Assembly (NCBI GenBank): GCA_013813135.1
Contig: JACCSF010000010.1
Coordinates: 1 to 21,287, forward strand
Reading direction: 5' to 3'
DNA length: 21,287 bases
From: Thermoleophilaceae bacterium
GTDB lineage: Bacteria > Actinomycetota > Thermoleophilia > Solirubrobacterales > Thermoleophilaceae
A program made the translations under genes and the position numbers. Shown here in pieces: positions 7,591-15,295 of the stretch (position 1 is its first letter; every line of letters starts with the position of its first letter). The notes under the pieces were generated by a model. That model saw only the letters and a list, made by a program, of their open reading frames with translations. It was not told the origin of the DNA and did no database searches.

Positions 7591-8031
7591 GTGAAGTTCC
7601 CGGGTCACGAGGCGGTGAACGCCTACACGGGCTTCCTACTGAGGAAGGTGTCGGCGGCGTCGTTCGAGGGCTTCTCGAAAATCGCCGCCTCCTACGGGCT
7701 GCACCCGATGCATTTCGGGATGCTCAACATCATCGAGGCGGAGGAGCCGATCTCCCAGCGCGACCTGAGCCGCCGCACCGGAATCGACCCGAGCACGATG
7801 GTGGCCCGGATGGACATGCTCTACGACCGGGGGCTCGTGGAGCGCAAGCGCAGGCCGGACGACCGGCGCAGCTACGAGATCCGGCTGTCGCCGTCCGGTC
7901 GCAAGGTGCTCACCGACCTGCGCGAGCGGGCACGGGAGCACGGCGAGCACTTCTTCACGTCGCTCACGCAGGCCGAGCGCAAGCAACTGCACGAGCTGCT
8001 CGCGAAGCTGGCGGCGAGCCTGGACGCCTAG
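7591..8031 (+). CDS. MarR-family transcriptional regulator
   Basis: A 146-residue winged-helix regulator. The order of elements is typical: an N-terminal dimer helix (VNAYTGFLLRKVSAASFEGF), the HTH (about 48-80) with ISQRDLSRRTGIDPSTMVARMDMLYDRGLVERK, the wing with the D-D-R-R-S-Y motif and a C-terminal dimer helix. The frame is open much further upstream, but only the GTG at 7591 fits the family length, and the TATGAT box sits at the exact leaderless distance. It is divergent from the MMPL exporter and shares the 7549-7567 palindrome with it, so it most likely represses the exporter operon and itself until a ligand binds. The ligand is unknown. Confidence 0.9.
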   Translation: MKFPGHEAVNAYTGFLLRKVSAASFEGFSKIAASYGLHPMHFGMLNIIEAEEPISQRDLSRRTGIDPSTMVARMDMLYDRGLVERKRRPDDRRSYEIRLSPSGRKVLTDLRERAREHGEHFFTSLTQAERKQLHELLAKLAASLDA

Positions 8032-8048
8032 CGAGTCGACGGCGTCCT

Positions 8049-8054
8049 TAGACT
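8049..8054 (+). promoter_or_regulatory. -10 box (TAGACT) of the methyltransferase gene
   Basis: TAGACT lies at -12 to -7 relative to the GTG at 8061, as for a leaderless mRNA. There is no ribosome site between the marR stop at 8031 and the GTG, so a separate leaderless transcript is plausible despite the 29-base gap. Confidence 0.4.
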
Positions 8055-8060
8055 CCAGCC

Positions 8061-9011
8061 GTGGGCTACCGGCAGGCCCTACCGCAACTCGAGGGTGGAC
8101 TGTTCCTCACGGACGGCGGCATCGAGACCACCCTCATCTTCCACCAGGGACTCGACCTGCCCGCGTTCGCGGCCTTCGTGCTGTTGCACGACGACGCGGG
8201 CACGGATGAGCTGCGCCGCTACTACGCGCCCTACGTCGCGCTGGCCTCCGAGCAGGGCCTCGGCCTCGTGCTCGAGAGCCCGACCTGGCGCGCCAGCCCG
8301 CGCTGGGCGGCGGAGCTCGGCTACGGCGAGCGACAGCTCGACGAGCTCAATCGCAAGGCCGTCGCGCTCATGGAGGAGTTGGCCGCTGACGCTCGCAAGA
8401 GCGGCGCGCCCGTCGTCATCAGCGGCTGCATCGGCCCGCACGACGACGGCTACAACCCTTCCACACAGCTCGGCGTGACCGCCGCGCAGGACTACCACTC
8501 GACGCAGATCGAGACCTTTGCCGAAACGGCCGCGGACATGGTCACCGCGATCACGATGACCTACGCCGACGAGGCCATCGGGCTCGCGCGAGCGGCCCGG
8601 GAGGCCGGCCTGCCGGTGGTGATCTCGTTCACGCTCGAGACGGACGGGCGCCTACCCGGCGGGCAGGAGCTCGGCGCGGCGATAGCGCGGGTCGACGAGG
8701 CCACCGACCAGGCCCCCGCGTACTACATGATCAACTGCGCTCACCCGGCGCACTTCGCGGGCGTGCTCGAGACCGAGGAGTCGTGGCCCGCGCGTATCGG
8801 CGGCCTGCGGGCCAACGCCTCGACCAAGAGCCACGCCGAGCTGGACGAGGCTGCGGAGCTGGACGAGGGCGACCCGGTCGACCTGGGCGCCCGTCACGCG
8901 GCGCTGCGCGACAAGCTGCCGAAGCTGAACGTTCTCGGCGGCTGCTGCGGCACCGACCACCGCCACGTGAGGGAGATCATCCGAGGGTTCGCGCCGCCCG
9001 GAGGCGGCTGA
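8061..9011 (+). CDS. Homocysteine S-methyltransferase family protein
   Basis: A 316-residue single-domain protein of the Hcy methyltransferase (TIM barrel) family, which transfers a methyl group from S-methylmethionine or another donor to homocysteine in the cytosol. Visible family elements are the start FLTDGGIETTLIF, ESPTWRASP (the family's ETxTF/PTW position, about 72-80), SGCIGPHDDGY (about 121-131), and the zinc ligands Cys226 (in MINCAHP) and Cys295-Cys296 (in GGCCGTDHRHV). All three zinc cysteines are intact. The start is the GTG at 8061, with a -10 box at the leaderless distance. It follows marR on the same strand but need not be functionally linked to the exporter. The exact methyl donor is not predictable. 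Confidence 0.88.
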   Translation: MGYRQALPQLEGGLFLTDGGIETTLIFHQGLDLPAFAAFVLLHDDAGTDELRRYYAPYVALASEQGLGLVLESPTWRASPRWAAELGYGERQLDELNRKAVALMEELAADARKSGAPVVISGCIGPHDDGYNPSTQLGVTAAQDYHSTQIETFAETAADMVTAITMTYADEAIGLARAAREAGLPVVISFTLETDGRLPGGQELGAAIARVDEATDQAPAYYMINCAHPAHFAGVLETEESWPARIGGLRANASTKSHAELDEAAELDEGDPVDLGARHAALRDKLPKLNVLGGCCGTDHRHVREIIRGFAPPGGG

Positions 9012-9427
9012 CGAAGCGCTGCGTCTCCGGCTGGCGCTCGGAGGCGCCCGGTTTTGGAAGCGATCCAATCTCGTACAAGCAGGCCGGCGAGCGCTACCTG
9101 CTATCGGAGGACTGGGAGCGCGAAGACCTGGCCGCCAACCTGATCGAAGCGCTGCTCCAATGCGACCACAACGTCCAGGAGCGCATGATCTGGCACCTGT
9201 TCATGATCGAGAACGAACTCGGGCAGCGGGTCGGCGAGGGCGTCGGCATCTCGGCGGACGATGTGCGCAACCTGCCACCGCTCGCCACGCAGACGCTGAC
9301 CGAGGAGGAGCAGCAGCGGCTGGCCAACCTCGGCAACAACCCGCCGCGCGAGGTCAACGGGCTGACCATGACCCACTGCGTCCCCAACGAGCGGGACGTG
9401 CAGGCGGGCGAGGCGGTACCTGCCTAG
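9008..9427 (+). pseudogene. Catalase, 3' remnant
   Basis: After the methyltransferase stop an open frame encodes the catalase-related C-terminal region: ISYKQAGERYLLSEDWERED (the normal 'QAG..YR.....ER..L' stretch), then LCQ-type QCDHNVQERMIWHLF and ENELGQRVGEGVGIS. A long tail TQTLTEEEQQRLANLGNNP and GLTMTHCVPNERDVQ follows, as in some actinobacterial catalases. The haem-binding barrel (about 300 residues upstream) is absent and no ATG/GTG precedes the homology after 9011. The frame is simply open into the neighbour. It is therefore a 5'-truncated remnant. Its TAG (9425-9427) overlaps the opposite-strand stop of the lipoprotein gene in a shared CTAG. Recognition rests on the C-terminal pattern only. 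Confidence 0.75.
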
Positions 9428-9783
9428 TTCTCCGTGAAGGGCGCGAAGCTCGCGGCACGCGCGTACAGCTTGTACAGCCGGAAGCTGCCGGCGAAGTCCC
9501 TGCGACAGGTGTTGTCGAGCACGTCGTAGGCGGCTTCGTCGGACAGCTCCGGCGTGTGCAGCGCGCTGTCCTTGAGGTTGACCTGCTGGCGGATGTCGTG
9601 GATCGTCGCCACGCGCTGCGGGCGCGTGCCGGCGTTCCAGTCGGAGCACTGGGCCATCTGCGCGACCGAACCGACCAGCTTCTCGCCGACCGGCTTCGCC
9701 TCCCGTGCCCGCTCGGGCTCAGCCCCGCAGGCGGCAATCGCCACCGCCGCCACGAGGGTGAGGGTGCACGCGGCCTTCGTCAC
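9424..9783 (-). CDS. Small two-cysteine lipoprotein, unknown function
   Basis: A 119-residue exported lipoprotein. After V-T-K comes a hydrophobic stretch (about 4-18) and a clean lipobox I16-A17-A18-C19, so Cys19 should be lipidated after cleavage. The mature part has two further cysteines, in AQCSDWNAG and DNTCRRDF, that could form a disulfide. It ends in a conserved-looking LYKLYARAASF segment. I do not recognise a named family. The overall pattern (about 75 residues, Cys-x-x-W near the start, paired Cys) is loosely HdeA-like, which is only an impression. The GTG start (9781-9783) overlaps the TGA of the upstream beta-helix gene in GTGA, implying translational coupling and a shared envelope role. 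Confidence 0.75.
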   Translation of the reverse strand: MTKAACTLTLVAAVAIAACGAEPERAREAKPVGEKLVGSVAQMAQCSDWNAGTRPQRVATIHDIRQQVNLKDSALHTPELSDEAAYDVLDNTCRRDFAGSFRLYKLYARAASFAPFTEN

Positions 9784-11813
9784 TCCGGTGGCTTGGAGTC
9801 TGGGATGCCCGTCAGCTCGCCGATCCGGTCCTCGAGCTGCTTCGCCCGTGCGGTCTCGAGGAACTCGCGCGCCCCATCGGCGAACGCCTCCTGCTTGCGC
9901 ACCGCTGAGATCGAGCCAGGCTTCGGCGGCAGGGTGTACCAGTCGCACTGCTCGGGCGGTGCCTGGCCCTCGCGCGCGAGGAAGCAGGACAGCAGGTAGG
10001 CGACCTTCACCGGGTCACCGGTGCTCGTGCTCGTCGGGCAGTTCGAGGGCAGGACGTCGTTGCCGTCGCCGGCTCCGGGACCGGTCACGCTGGCCTCGGT
10101 GCCGTCGGGGCCGGTGTTCCCGAACCAGCAGTTCTTCACCACCGGCCCGATGCCGCCCTCGTCCCACCAGAAGTCGACGCCGTTGGGCGCCGCCCCGCTG
10201 GTGGCGCCCACGTTGTTCCCGAACGCGTACATCTCGGGGAACGGCTTGAAGCCCTTCGGCACCTGGCCGAGGCGGTTGAAGAAGAAGCGGTTGTTGCACG
10301 ACGTGGACAACGTCGCGTTGTTGCACGAGCCGCCCGGGTTGACGTTGCCCTCCGGCGTCACGAGGAAGTCCGGGATCGAGAGCAGGAAGGCGGCGTTGCG
10401 CCAGTTGTCCCAGATCCAGTTGCGGTAGACGGCGCCGTTGTTGTGCCCCGCCCAGAAGATCCCGACGCCGACCGGCAGGATCCCGATCCGCGGCTCCACC
10501 GGCGGGTTCGGCTTGTAGAGCTCGAGGTTGTTGGAGTAGATGTAGTTGTGGTCGATCTGGACGCTGTCGGCCGGGAACCCGGGGTGGCCGCCGGCTGAGA
10601 TCGTGTCGGTCGAGATCCCGGCCGTGTTGCCGTAGATGTTGTTGCGGGTAATGCGCACCGCGTTGCCCATCGAGCCCGAGTAGGCGAGCACGCTGCCGCG
10701 CATGTCGCAGTTCTTCACGACGGTGTTGATGCGCGGCGCGTCGGGATAGAACGACTTGTCGGCCTGCTCTCCGGTTTCCGGCGCGGCGCCCGGATACAGC
10801 ACCGCGTCGCCGGCGCCGAGGCCGTCGCAGTCGGTGTAGAGGCCGTGATCGGAGGTGAAGGTGAGGTTGCCGTAGTCGGCCGCCCAGAACATCTTCACCG
10901 TGTCGATCCGGTAGCCGTCGGTCTCCTCGATGTAGAGCCCGTGCTCCAGCGCACCGCGAACCGTGAAGTTGTGCGCCACGAACCCATCGGCGCGGTCGAC
11001 GCGCAGGATCACGTGCTTGTTCAGCGTGCGCGGGCGTGCCTCGGGGTCGTCCGACTCGTAGTCGGAGGCGCCGTCGACGATCACGTCGGTGGGCAGCACG
11101 CCGCTGCCCTCGAGCTGGAGGTTGCAGCGCACGCAGGGGCCCAGGTCGGGGATGCCCTGGCGGTTCTCGAGCGGCGGGCTCGGTGGGGGAGCGTCGGGCA
11201 CGGCGCGGCCCTGGACGTGGACCAGGTTCTGGTCGTTCGGGCAGGTCACCTGGTAGCGGTAGCTGGGCGTCTTCCCGCCGCCCGAGTCCTGCTGGGTCAT
11301 GCCGGCGCAGCGCGGGTCGTTGAGCGGCCGGGCACGCGAGGTCGGCTCGGTATAGATGCCCGGCATCACAACGACGCGGTCGTTGTTGTGCGAGTCGTTC
11401 ACGGCCGGCTGGATCTCGTTGTAGTCGCAGCGCCTGGCCAGCGCGACGTTCTGCCAGAGCAGCTTGAGCGCGTCCCACCTGCTCAGCCTCAGCTTCGGCT
11501 GGCTGGGCCGGATCCGGTAGCCGTGCGCCCTGGCCGCTTCGATCGACTCGGCGAGCAGGCTCAGGGACTTCCAGCCGCCGCGCCCCTGGCAGACGACCCG
11601 CGCCTCGCCGGCGCCCTTGCCGCTCACGGCCGACCCGAGCGAGCGCAGGTCGGGGACCTTCCCGCCGGCCGCGGTCTGCACCGAGGCGTCCGGTGCCGGG
11701 TCGGGCCAGTACGACGGCCGCTCGAGATGAGCGACCGCCGCCGCGGGGAGCGCGAGGACGCCGAGCACCGCGGCGAACACGATCAATCGACGGCCGGCGC
11801 CACCCTTCGACAT
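9780..11813 (-). CDS. Secreted right-handed parallel beta-helix protein
   Basis: A 677-residue exported protein. The ATG at 11811-11813 has a strong GGAGGGG site six bases upstream. The signal peptide is a basic N-terminus (SKGGAGRR), a hydrophobic core (about 10-23) and an A-V-A28|His29 cleavage site. The middle (about 120-560) carries short Asn/Gly-rich turns of pectate-lyase-like beta-helix rungs, for example VKNCDMRGS, VRITRNNIYGNTAGI, VQIDHNYIYSNNL and VYRNWIWDNWRNAAF. Early on VVVMPGIYTEP is the usual first rung of such folds. About 15 cysteines suggest disulfides. The last ~40 residues (RKQEAFADGAREFLETARAKQLEDRIGEL) form a charged helix, possibly a docking element. It could be a polysaccharide lyase/hydrolase or a surface structural protein; no catalytic motif is clear. 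A dedicated lipoprotein is encoded downstream with a 4-base overlap. Confidence 0.85.
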   Translation of the reverse strand: MSKGGAGRRLIVFAAVLGVLALPAAAVAHLERPSYWPDPAPDASVQTAAGGKVPDLRSLGSAVSGKGAGEARVVCQGRGGWKSLSLLAESIEAARAHGYRIRPSQPKLRLSRWDALKLLWQNVALARRCDYNEIQPAVNDSHNNDRVVVMPGIYTEPTSRARPLNDPRCAGMTQQDSGGGKTPSYRYQVTCPNDQNLVHVQGRAVPDAPPPSPPLENRQGIPDLGPCVRCNLQLEGSGVLPTDVIVDGASDYESDDPEARPRTLNKHVILRVDRADGFVAHNFTVRGALEHGLYIEETDGYRIDTVKMFWAADYGNLTFTSDHGLYTDCDGLGAGDAVLYPGAAPETGEQADKSFYPDAPRINTVVKNCDMRGSVLAYSGSMGNAVRITRNNIYGNTAGISTDTISAGGHPGFPADSVQIDHNYIYSNNLELYKPNPPVEPRIGILPVGVGIFWAGHNNGAVYRNWIWDNWRNAAFLLSIPDFLVTPEGNVNPGGSCNNATLSTSCNNRFFFNRLGQVPKGFKPFPEMYAFGNNVGATSGAAPNGVDFWWDEGGIGPVVKNCWFGNTGPDGTEASVTGPGAGDGNDVLPSNCPTSTSTGDPVKVAYLLSCFLAREGQAPPEQCDWYTLPPKPGSISAVRKQEAFADGAREFLETARAKQLEDRIGELTGIPDSKPPE

Positions 11814-11851
11814 GCAGTCCCCTCCACGTTGCGAGATCCCTGCGGGGGAAG

Positions 11852-12124
11852 CTATCCGACCGGGGGCGGTTGCGCTACCGGACGATGATCTCGCAGCCGT
11901 GGCTCGCGGCGCCGGGCGATCCACGCCAGCGGCGCCAGCACCAGGCGCTGCAGCCACAGCGGCGGAAACACGGCCTGTACCTCCTGTTCGAACTCCCGCA
12001 CGGACAGGGCGAGGTCGATCGCGAGCAGCTCACCGCCGGTCTGCGCGGCGGTCTCGCGGAACGTGATCCGCTCGCCGCTCGCCGGGTTCTGCAACACCTG
12101 TCCTCGGTGGGCCATTTCGCTCAC
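11852..12124 (-). pseudogene. Cupin-domain protein with large in-frame internal deletion
   Basis: The N-terminus MAHRGQVLQNPASGERITFRET... (from GTG 12122-12124 or ATG 12113-12115) matches the start of a common small actinobacterial cupin, ending at about GGELLAIDLALS. The text then jumps to the family's C-terminal end (VREFEQEVQAVFPPLWLQRLVLAPLAWI). The whole metal-binding cupin barrel, normally about 100 residues with the HVHP/E motif, is missing without loss of frame. The remaining 90 residues cannot form a cupin. The GTG overlaps the NmrA-like stop in GTGA, a relic of a coupled operon. Recognition of both ends is from memory of the family. Confidence 0.6.
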
Positions 12125-12937
12125 GCCCCGTGGCGGGCATCCCAGATGCGCGTGGCCGCGGCGTCCCTCGCGTACTCGCTGAAGTCCCGGGGCTCGCGGC
12201 CGAGGGCGCGCCGGACACCGTCGGTCGGTGGGCGTTGCGGCCGTCCAGAACCTCTGTGAACAGGTAGGTCAGAAGCGACACGAACTCGGCCGGCACGCCG
12301 TGCTCGGCGAGAGCGGCCTTGTACTCGTCGATCGAGACCGGCACGTAGCGGATCTCGCGGCCGGTCGCGGTGGCGATCTCCTCCACCGCGTCCGCGAAGG
12401 TGAGGGGTCGCGGGCCGGTCAGCTCGTAGACCTGGCCTGCGTGCCCGTCCTCCGCGAGCGCCGCGACCGCTACGTCGGCGATGTCGTCGGCGTCGACGAA
12501 CGGCTCGGGCACGTCCCCGGCCGGCAACGCGACCTCGCCGCCGAGCACCGCCTCCAGCATGTAGTCCTCGCTGAAGTTCTGGCTGAACCAGGTCGATCGC
12601 AGGATCGTCCAGTCAGCGCCGGCGTCCCGCACGGCCTGCTCCCCGAGCTCCGCCTCTGGCTCGCCGCGACCGGACAGGAGTACCAACCGCGGGACCCCGT
12701 TCGCCACCGCCAGCTCGGCGAACGAGCCCACCGTGGCCACGGCCCCCGGGGCCGCCAGGTCCGGGTGGTACGACACGTACGCGGAGTCGATGCCGCGCAC
12801 GGCGGGCGCCCACGTGGCCTCGTCCCGCCAGTCGAACGGCGGCTCGCCGGAGCGCGAGCCCTCCAGTGGTCGATTGCCTGGCGTCCAGTGCCGGCTGCCA
12901 GCTGCGGACTGTCTATGATCACTAAGCTGCAATTCAT
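12121..12937 (-). pseudogene. NmrA-like NAD(P)-binding protein, damaged at both ends
   Basis: The central part is a good atypical SDR/NmrA-like protein (SRSGEPPFDWRDEATWAPAVRG, LVLLSGRGE, DWTILRSTWFSQNFSED, FVDADDIADVAVAALAEDGHAGQVYELTGP, GREIRYVPVS). The N-terminal Rossmann beta-alpha-beta with GxxGxxG is not intact. A partial version (AAGTGRQAIDHW) is seen in another frame at about 12865-12890 and several residues are missing before the SRSGE segment. At the C-terminus the sense leaves the frame after DGRNAH (about 12225-12232) and resumes one base out as GVRRALGREPRDFSEYARDAAATRIW, ending at the TGA at 12121-12123. Spacing there is eight bases instead of nine, a one-base loss. It diverges from the AraC gene, a common arrangement for a regulator and its target. 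Confidence 0.75.
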
Positions 12938-12957
12938 GCTGGATCGTCCAGAGCACC

Positions 12958-12986
12958 TAGACGCTCGGCGACAGAGGACTCATACT
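12958..12986 (+). promoter_or_regulatory. Predicted promoter of the AraC-type regulator
   Basis: TAGACG (12958-12963) and CATACT (12981-12986) are 17 bases apart and each matches consensus at four of six bases. CATACT lies at -12 to -7 relative to the GTG at 12993, consistent with a leaderless mRNA. Confidence 0.4.
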
Positions 12987-12992
12987 GAGACG

Positions 12993-13955
12993 GTGGCCGC
13001 GATCGACCCTTGGGCTCCGGCGGATCCGGTGGGCGAGGCGCTGCACTTCCTCCGAATGAACGGCGCGTTCTATTGCCGCTCAGAGCTGAGCGCGCCGTGG
13101 GGCCTGACGCTGCCGCCGATGCCGGGGTACCTCTGGTTCCACGTGGTCAGCTCGGGCCGCGTCTGGCTCGAGACGGGCGCGGCCGATCCCGCTTTGCTGC
13201 AGCACGGCGATCTCGCGCTCGTTCCCCATGGGGAGGGGCACGCGCTGCGGAGCGAGCCGGGAGTTCAGGCGCCGGGGATCCTCGAGCTCGAGCGTGAGCA
13301 GGTCAGCGAGCGCTACGAGATCCTTCGCCACGGCGAGGGCGGCGTGCCGACGACGCTGATCTGCGGAGCTGTGCGCTTCGACAACCCGGCGGCTCGCAAC
13401 CTGGTCGAGATCCTGCCGGCGACGATTCACATCGAGGCATCCGACTCGGTCCAGCTCGATTGGATGCACAGCATCCTCAGGCTGATGGCAGCGGAGGCGA
13501 AGGAGCTGCGGCCGGGCGGCGAGGCCGTGATCACGCGCCTCGGCGACATCCTCGTCATCCAGGCGATCCGGGCGTGGATCGAGACCGACCCGGCCGCGCG
13601 GACCGGATGGCTGGGCGCGCTCCAGGACAGGCAGATCGGCCGCGCGCTCTCGCTGATTCATCGCGACCCGTCGCGGGCATGGACCGTGGCGACGCTGGCG
13701 GACGAGCTGGCGATGTCGCGCTCGGCCTTCGCCGCCCGCTTCACGGAGCTCGTCGACGAGCCGGCGATGCAGTACGTCACGCGCTGGCGGATGCACGTCG
13801 CGCTCAACTCGCTCAAGGAGCAAGACGCCACCGTCGCCGAGCTCGCCGGGCGGCTCGGCTATCGCTCCGAAGCGGCGTTCGCGCGGGCGTTCAAACGCGT
13901 CATCGGTGTCCCACCGGGCGCGGTGAAGCGTGCGCCGGAGACCGCCCTCGTATAG
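12993..13955 (+). CDS. AraC-family regulator with N-terminal cupin domain
   Basis: A 320-residue regulator. The N-terminal half is a cupin-like ligand domain (AIDPWAPADPVGEALHFLRMNGAFYCRSEL, PGYLWFHVVSSG, LLQHGDLALVPHGEGHAL), as in the AraC-binding 'cupin_6' group. The C-terminal ~100 residues hold two HTH motifs: WTVATLADELAMSRSAFAARF and VAELAGRLGYRSEAAFARAF, ending with GVPPGAVKR. The start is chosen as the GTG at 12993 because of family length and the promoter at 12958-12986. In-frame ATGs at 12936 and 12915 are alternatives with no ribosome site. It diverges from the dead NmrA-like/cupin pair, presumably its former targets, and may also control the SMP-30 gene 13 bases downstream. The effector is unknown. 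Confidence 0.88.
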   Translation: MAAIDPWAPADPVGEALHFLRMNGAFYCRSELSAPWGLTLPPMPGYLWFHVVSSGRVWLETGAADPALLQHGDLALVPHGEGHALRSEPGVQAPGILELEREQVSERYEILRHGEGGVPTTLICGAVRFDNPAARNLVEILPATIHIEASDSVQLDWMHSILRLMAAEAKELRPGGEAVITRLGDILVIQAIRAWIETDPAARTGWLGALQDRQIGRALSLIHRDPSRAWTVATLADELAMSRSAFAARFTELVDEPAMQYVTRWRMHVALNSLKEQDATVAELAGRLGYRSEAAFARAFKRVIGVPPGAVKRAPETALV

Positions 13956-13956
13956 T
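13951..13956 (+). promoter_or_regulatory. Possible -10 box (TATAGT) of the SMP-30 gene
   Basis: TATAGT overlaps the TAG of the AraC gene and would start transcription at about 13963, six bases before the GTG at 13969. No -35 match is visible, so read-through from the AraC gene is the alternative. Confidence 0.3.
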
Positions 13957-13968
13957 CACCGAATCTCC

Positions 13969-14829
13969 GTGCGTGTGGCACTCGACTCGCGCGACCAGCT
14001 CGGAGAGGGGCCGATCTGGGACGGCCGTGAGGGCGAGCTGCTCCGCGTCGACATCGCCCGCGGGAGGGTCCTCGGGTGGAGCCCATCCACGGGCTCGGCC
14101 TGGTCTCGCGAGCACGACGGCGAGGTGAGCGCGGTCGTGCCCCGCGCACACGGGCGCGGCCGGCTGCTGGCGATCGGTCACCGCATCCTGCTCGACGACG
14201 GCGACCGCGCGGACGTGCTGGCGACCGTCGAGGATGACCAGCCCGGCAACCGCTTCAACGATTGCAAGTGCGACCCGCAGGGCCGGCTCTGGGTCGGCAC
14301 GATGTCAAAGGAGCGGGCGGTCGGCGCGGCGGCGCTGTACCGCTTGAGCCCTGGCGCGGAGATCGAGCGGGTCGTGGCCGGCACCACGATCTCGAACGGC
14401 CTGGCCTGGAGCCCGGCCGGTGACCGGATGTACTTCATCGACAGCACGACCCAGCGTGTGGACGTCTTCGACTTCGACGCGCGCACCGGCGCCATCGCGG
14501 ACCGCCGCACCTTCGCGGAGATCGATCCTCTTGACGGCCTGCCCGACGGCATGACCGTCGATGCCGAGGGAGGCGTCTGGGTGTGTCTCTTCGGCGGGGC
14601 CGCGGTGCGCCGCTACGGCGTCGACGGCAGGCTCGACGCCGTGATCGCGCTGCCGGTCACGAACCCCACGAGCCCGGCGTTCGGCGGGTCCGCCCTGCGC
14701 ACGCTGTACGTCACGAGCGCCCGCCACCGGCTGTCGGCGGAGCAGCTGCGGGCCGAGCCGCTCGCCGGCGCGGTGCTGGCGATCGAGCCGGGGGTGGCGG
14801 GCCTCCCGGGAAATCGCTTCGCGGGATAG
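13969..14829 (+). CDS. SMP-30/gluconolactonase family protein
   Basis: A 286-residue six-bladed beta-propeller hydrolase of the regucalcin/gluconolactonase family, which opens sugar lactones in the cytosol. From the GTG at 13969 the metal ligands fall where expected: Glu13 in LGEGPIWDG, Asn143 in ISNGLAWSP and Asp193 in LPDGMTVD. The substrate-site NRFNDCKCDPQGRLWVGTM (N94, N97) and the MYFIDSTTQRVDVFDFD blade are also present. The longer frame from the GTG at 13930 overlaps the AraC gene and adds no homology. It follows the AraC gene by 13 bases, so co-transcription is likely. Its stop lies 4 bases from the stop of the convergent AHSA1 gene. Confidence 0.92.
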   Translation: MRVALDSRDQLGEGPIWDGREGELLRVDIARGRVLGWSPSTGSAWSREHDGEVSAVVPRAHGRGRLLAIGHRILLDDGDRADVLATVEDDQPGNRFNDCKCDPQGRLWVGTMSKERAVGAAALYRLSPGAEIERVVAGTTISNGLAWSPAGDRMYFIDSTTQRVDVFDFDARTGAIADRRTFAEIDPLDGLPDGMTVDAEGGVWVCLFGGAAVRRYGVDGRLDAVIALPVTNPTSPAFGGSALRTLYVTSARHRLSAEQLRAEPLAGAVLAIEPGVAGLPGNRFAG

Positions 14830-14833
14830 GGGT

Positions 14834-15295
14834 TCAATGGCCGGACAGGTGCTCGGCCATACGGTCGAAGAAGGTCGACCACCCGTCTCCGGCGGCCTCG
14901 TACTGCTTCGCCGACATGCGCCCGCGTTGCTGGAAGAGCATCTCGGTGCGCCCGTCGCCGAGGTCCGTGAGGACGACGATCACCAGCTCGTAGAGGTCGT
15001 CGCCGGGTTGGTCGGAGAGGGTGAGGACGAGGCGCTCGGGAGCGATCGCCTCGCGGTACTCGCCGTGCCAGTGGATCTCGCGGCGCTCGGGGCCGGCGAA
15101 CATCGTTGCCTGCCACGCGCCGCCCTCGTTGACGTCCATCGTGACCGTGGACACGGGCACCTCGGCCTCCTCGCCGCCGAACCAGTCGGCGAAGCGCTGT
15201 TGCTCGGTCCACTCCCGCCACACGCGCTCGCGCGGCGCGTCGAAGACGCGGGTGATCGTGATTCCCTCGCCGTCGGGGGTCGGTGACTCAGCCAT
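14834..15295 (-). CDS. SRPBCC/AHSA1-domain protein
   Basis: A 153-residue START-like single-domain protein with the AHSA1 pattern: ITRVFDAPRERVWREWTEQQRFADWFGG at the start, TMDVNEGGAWQATMFAG in the middle, and EMLFQQRGRMSAKQYEAAGDGWSTFFDRMAEHL at the end. These proteins bind hydrophobic ligands, but the ligand is unknown. The ATG (15293-15295) overlaps the stop of the ArsR gene by eight bases, so the two are co-translated. ArsR plus AHSA1 pairs, often near a RibD/DHFR-fold reductase as here, are a familiar actinobacterial arrangement. Confidence 0.9.
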   Translation of the reverse strand: MAESPTPDGEGITITRVFDAPRERVWREWTEQQRFADWFGGEEAEVPVSTVTMDVNEGGAWQATMFAGPERREIHWHGEYREAIAPERLVLTLSDQPGDDLYELVIVVLTDLGDGRTEMLFQQRGRMSAKQYEAAGDGWSTFFDRMAEHLSGH

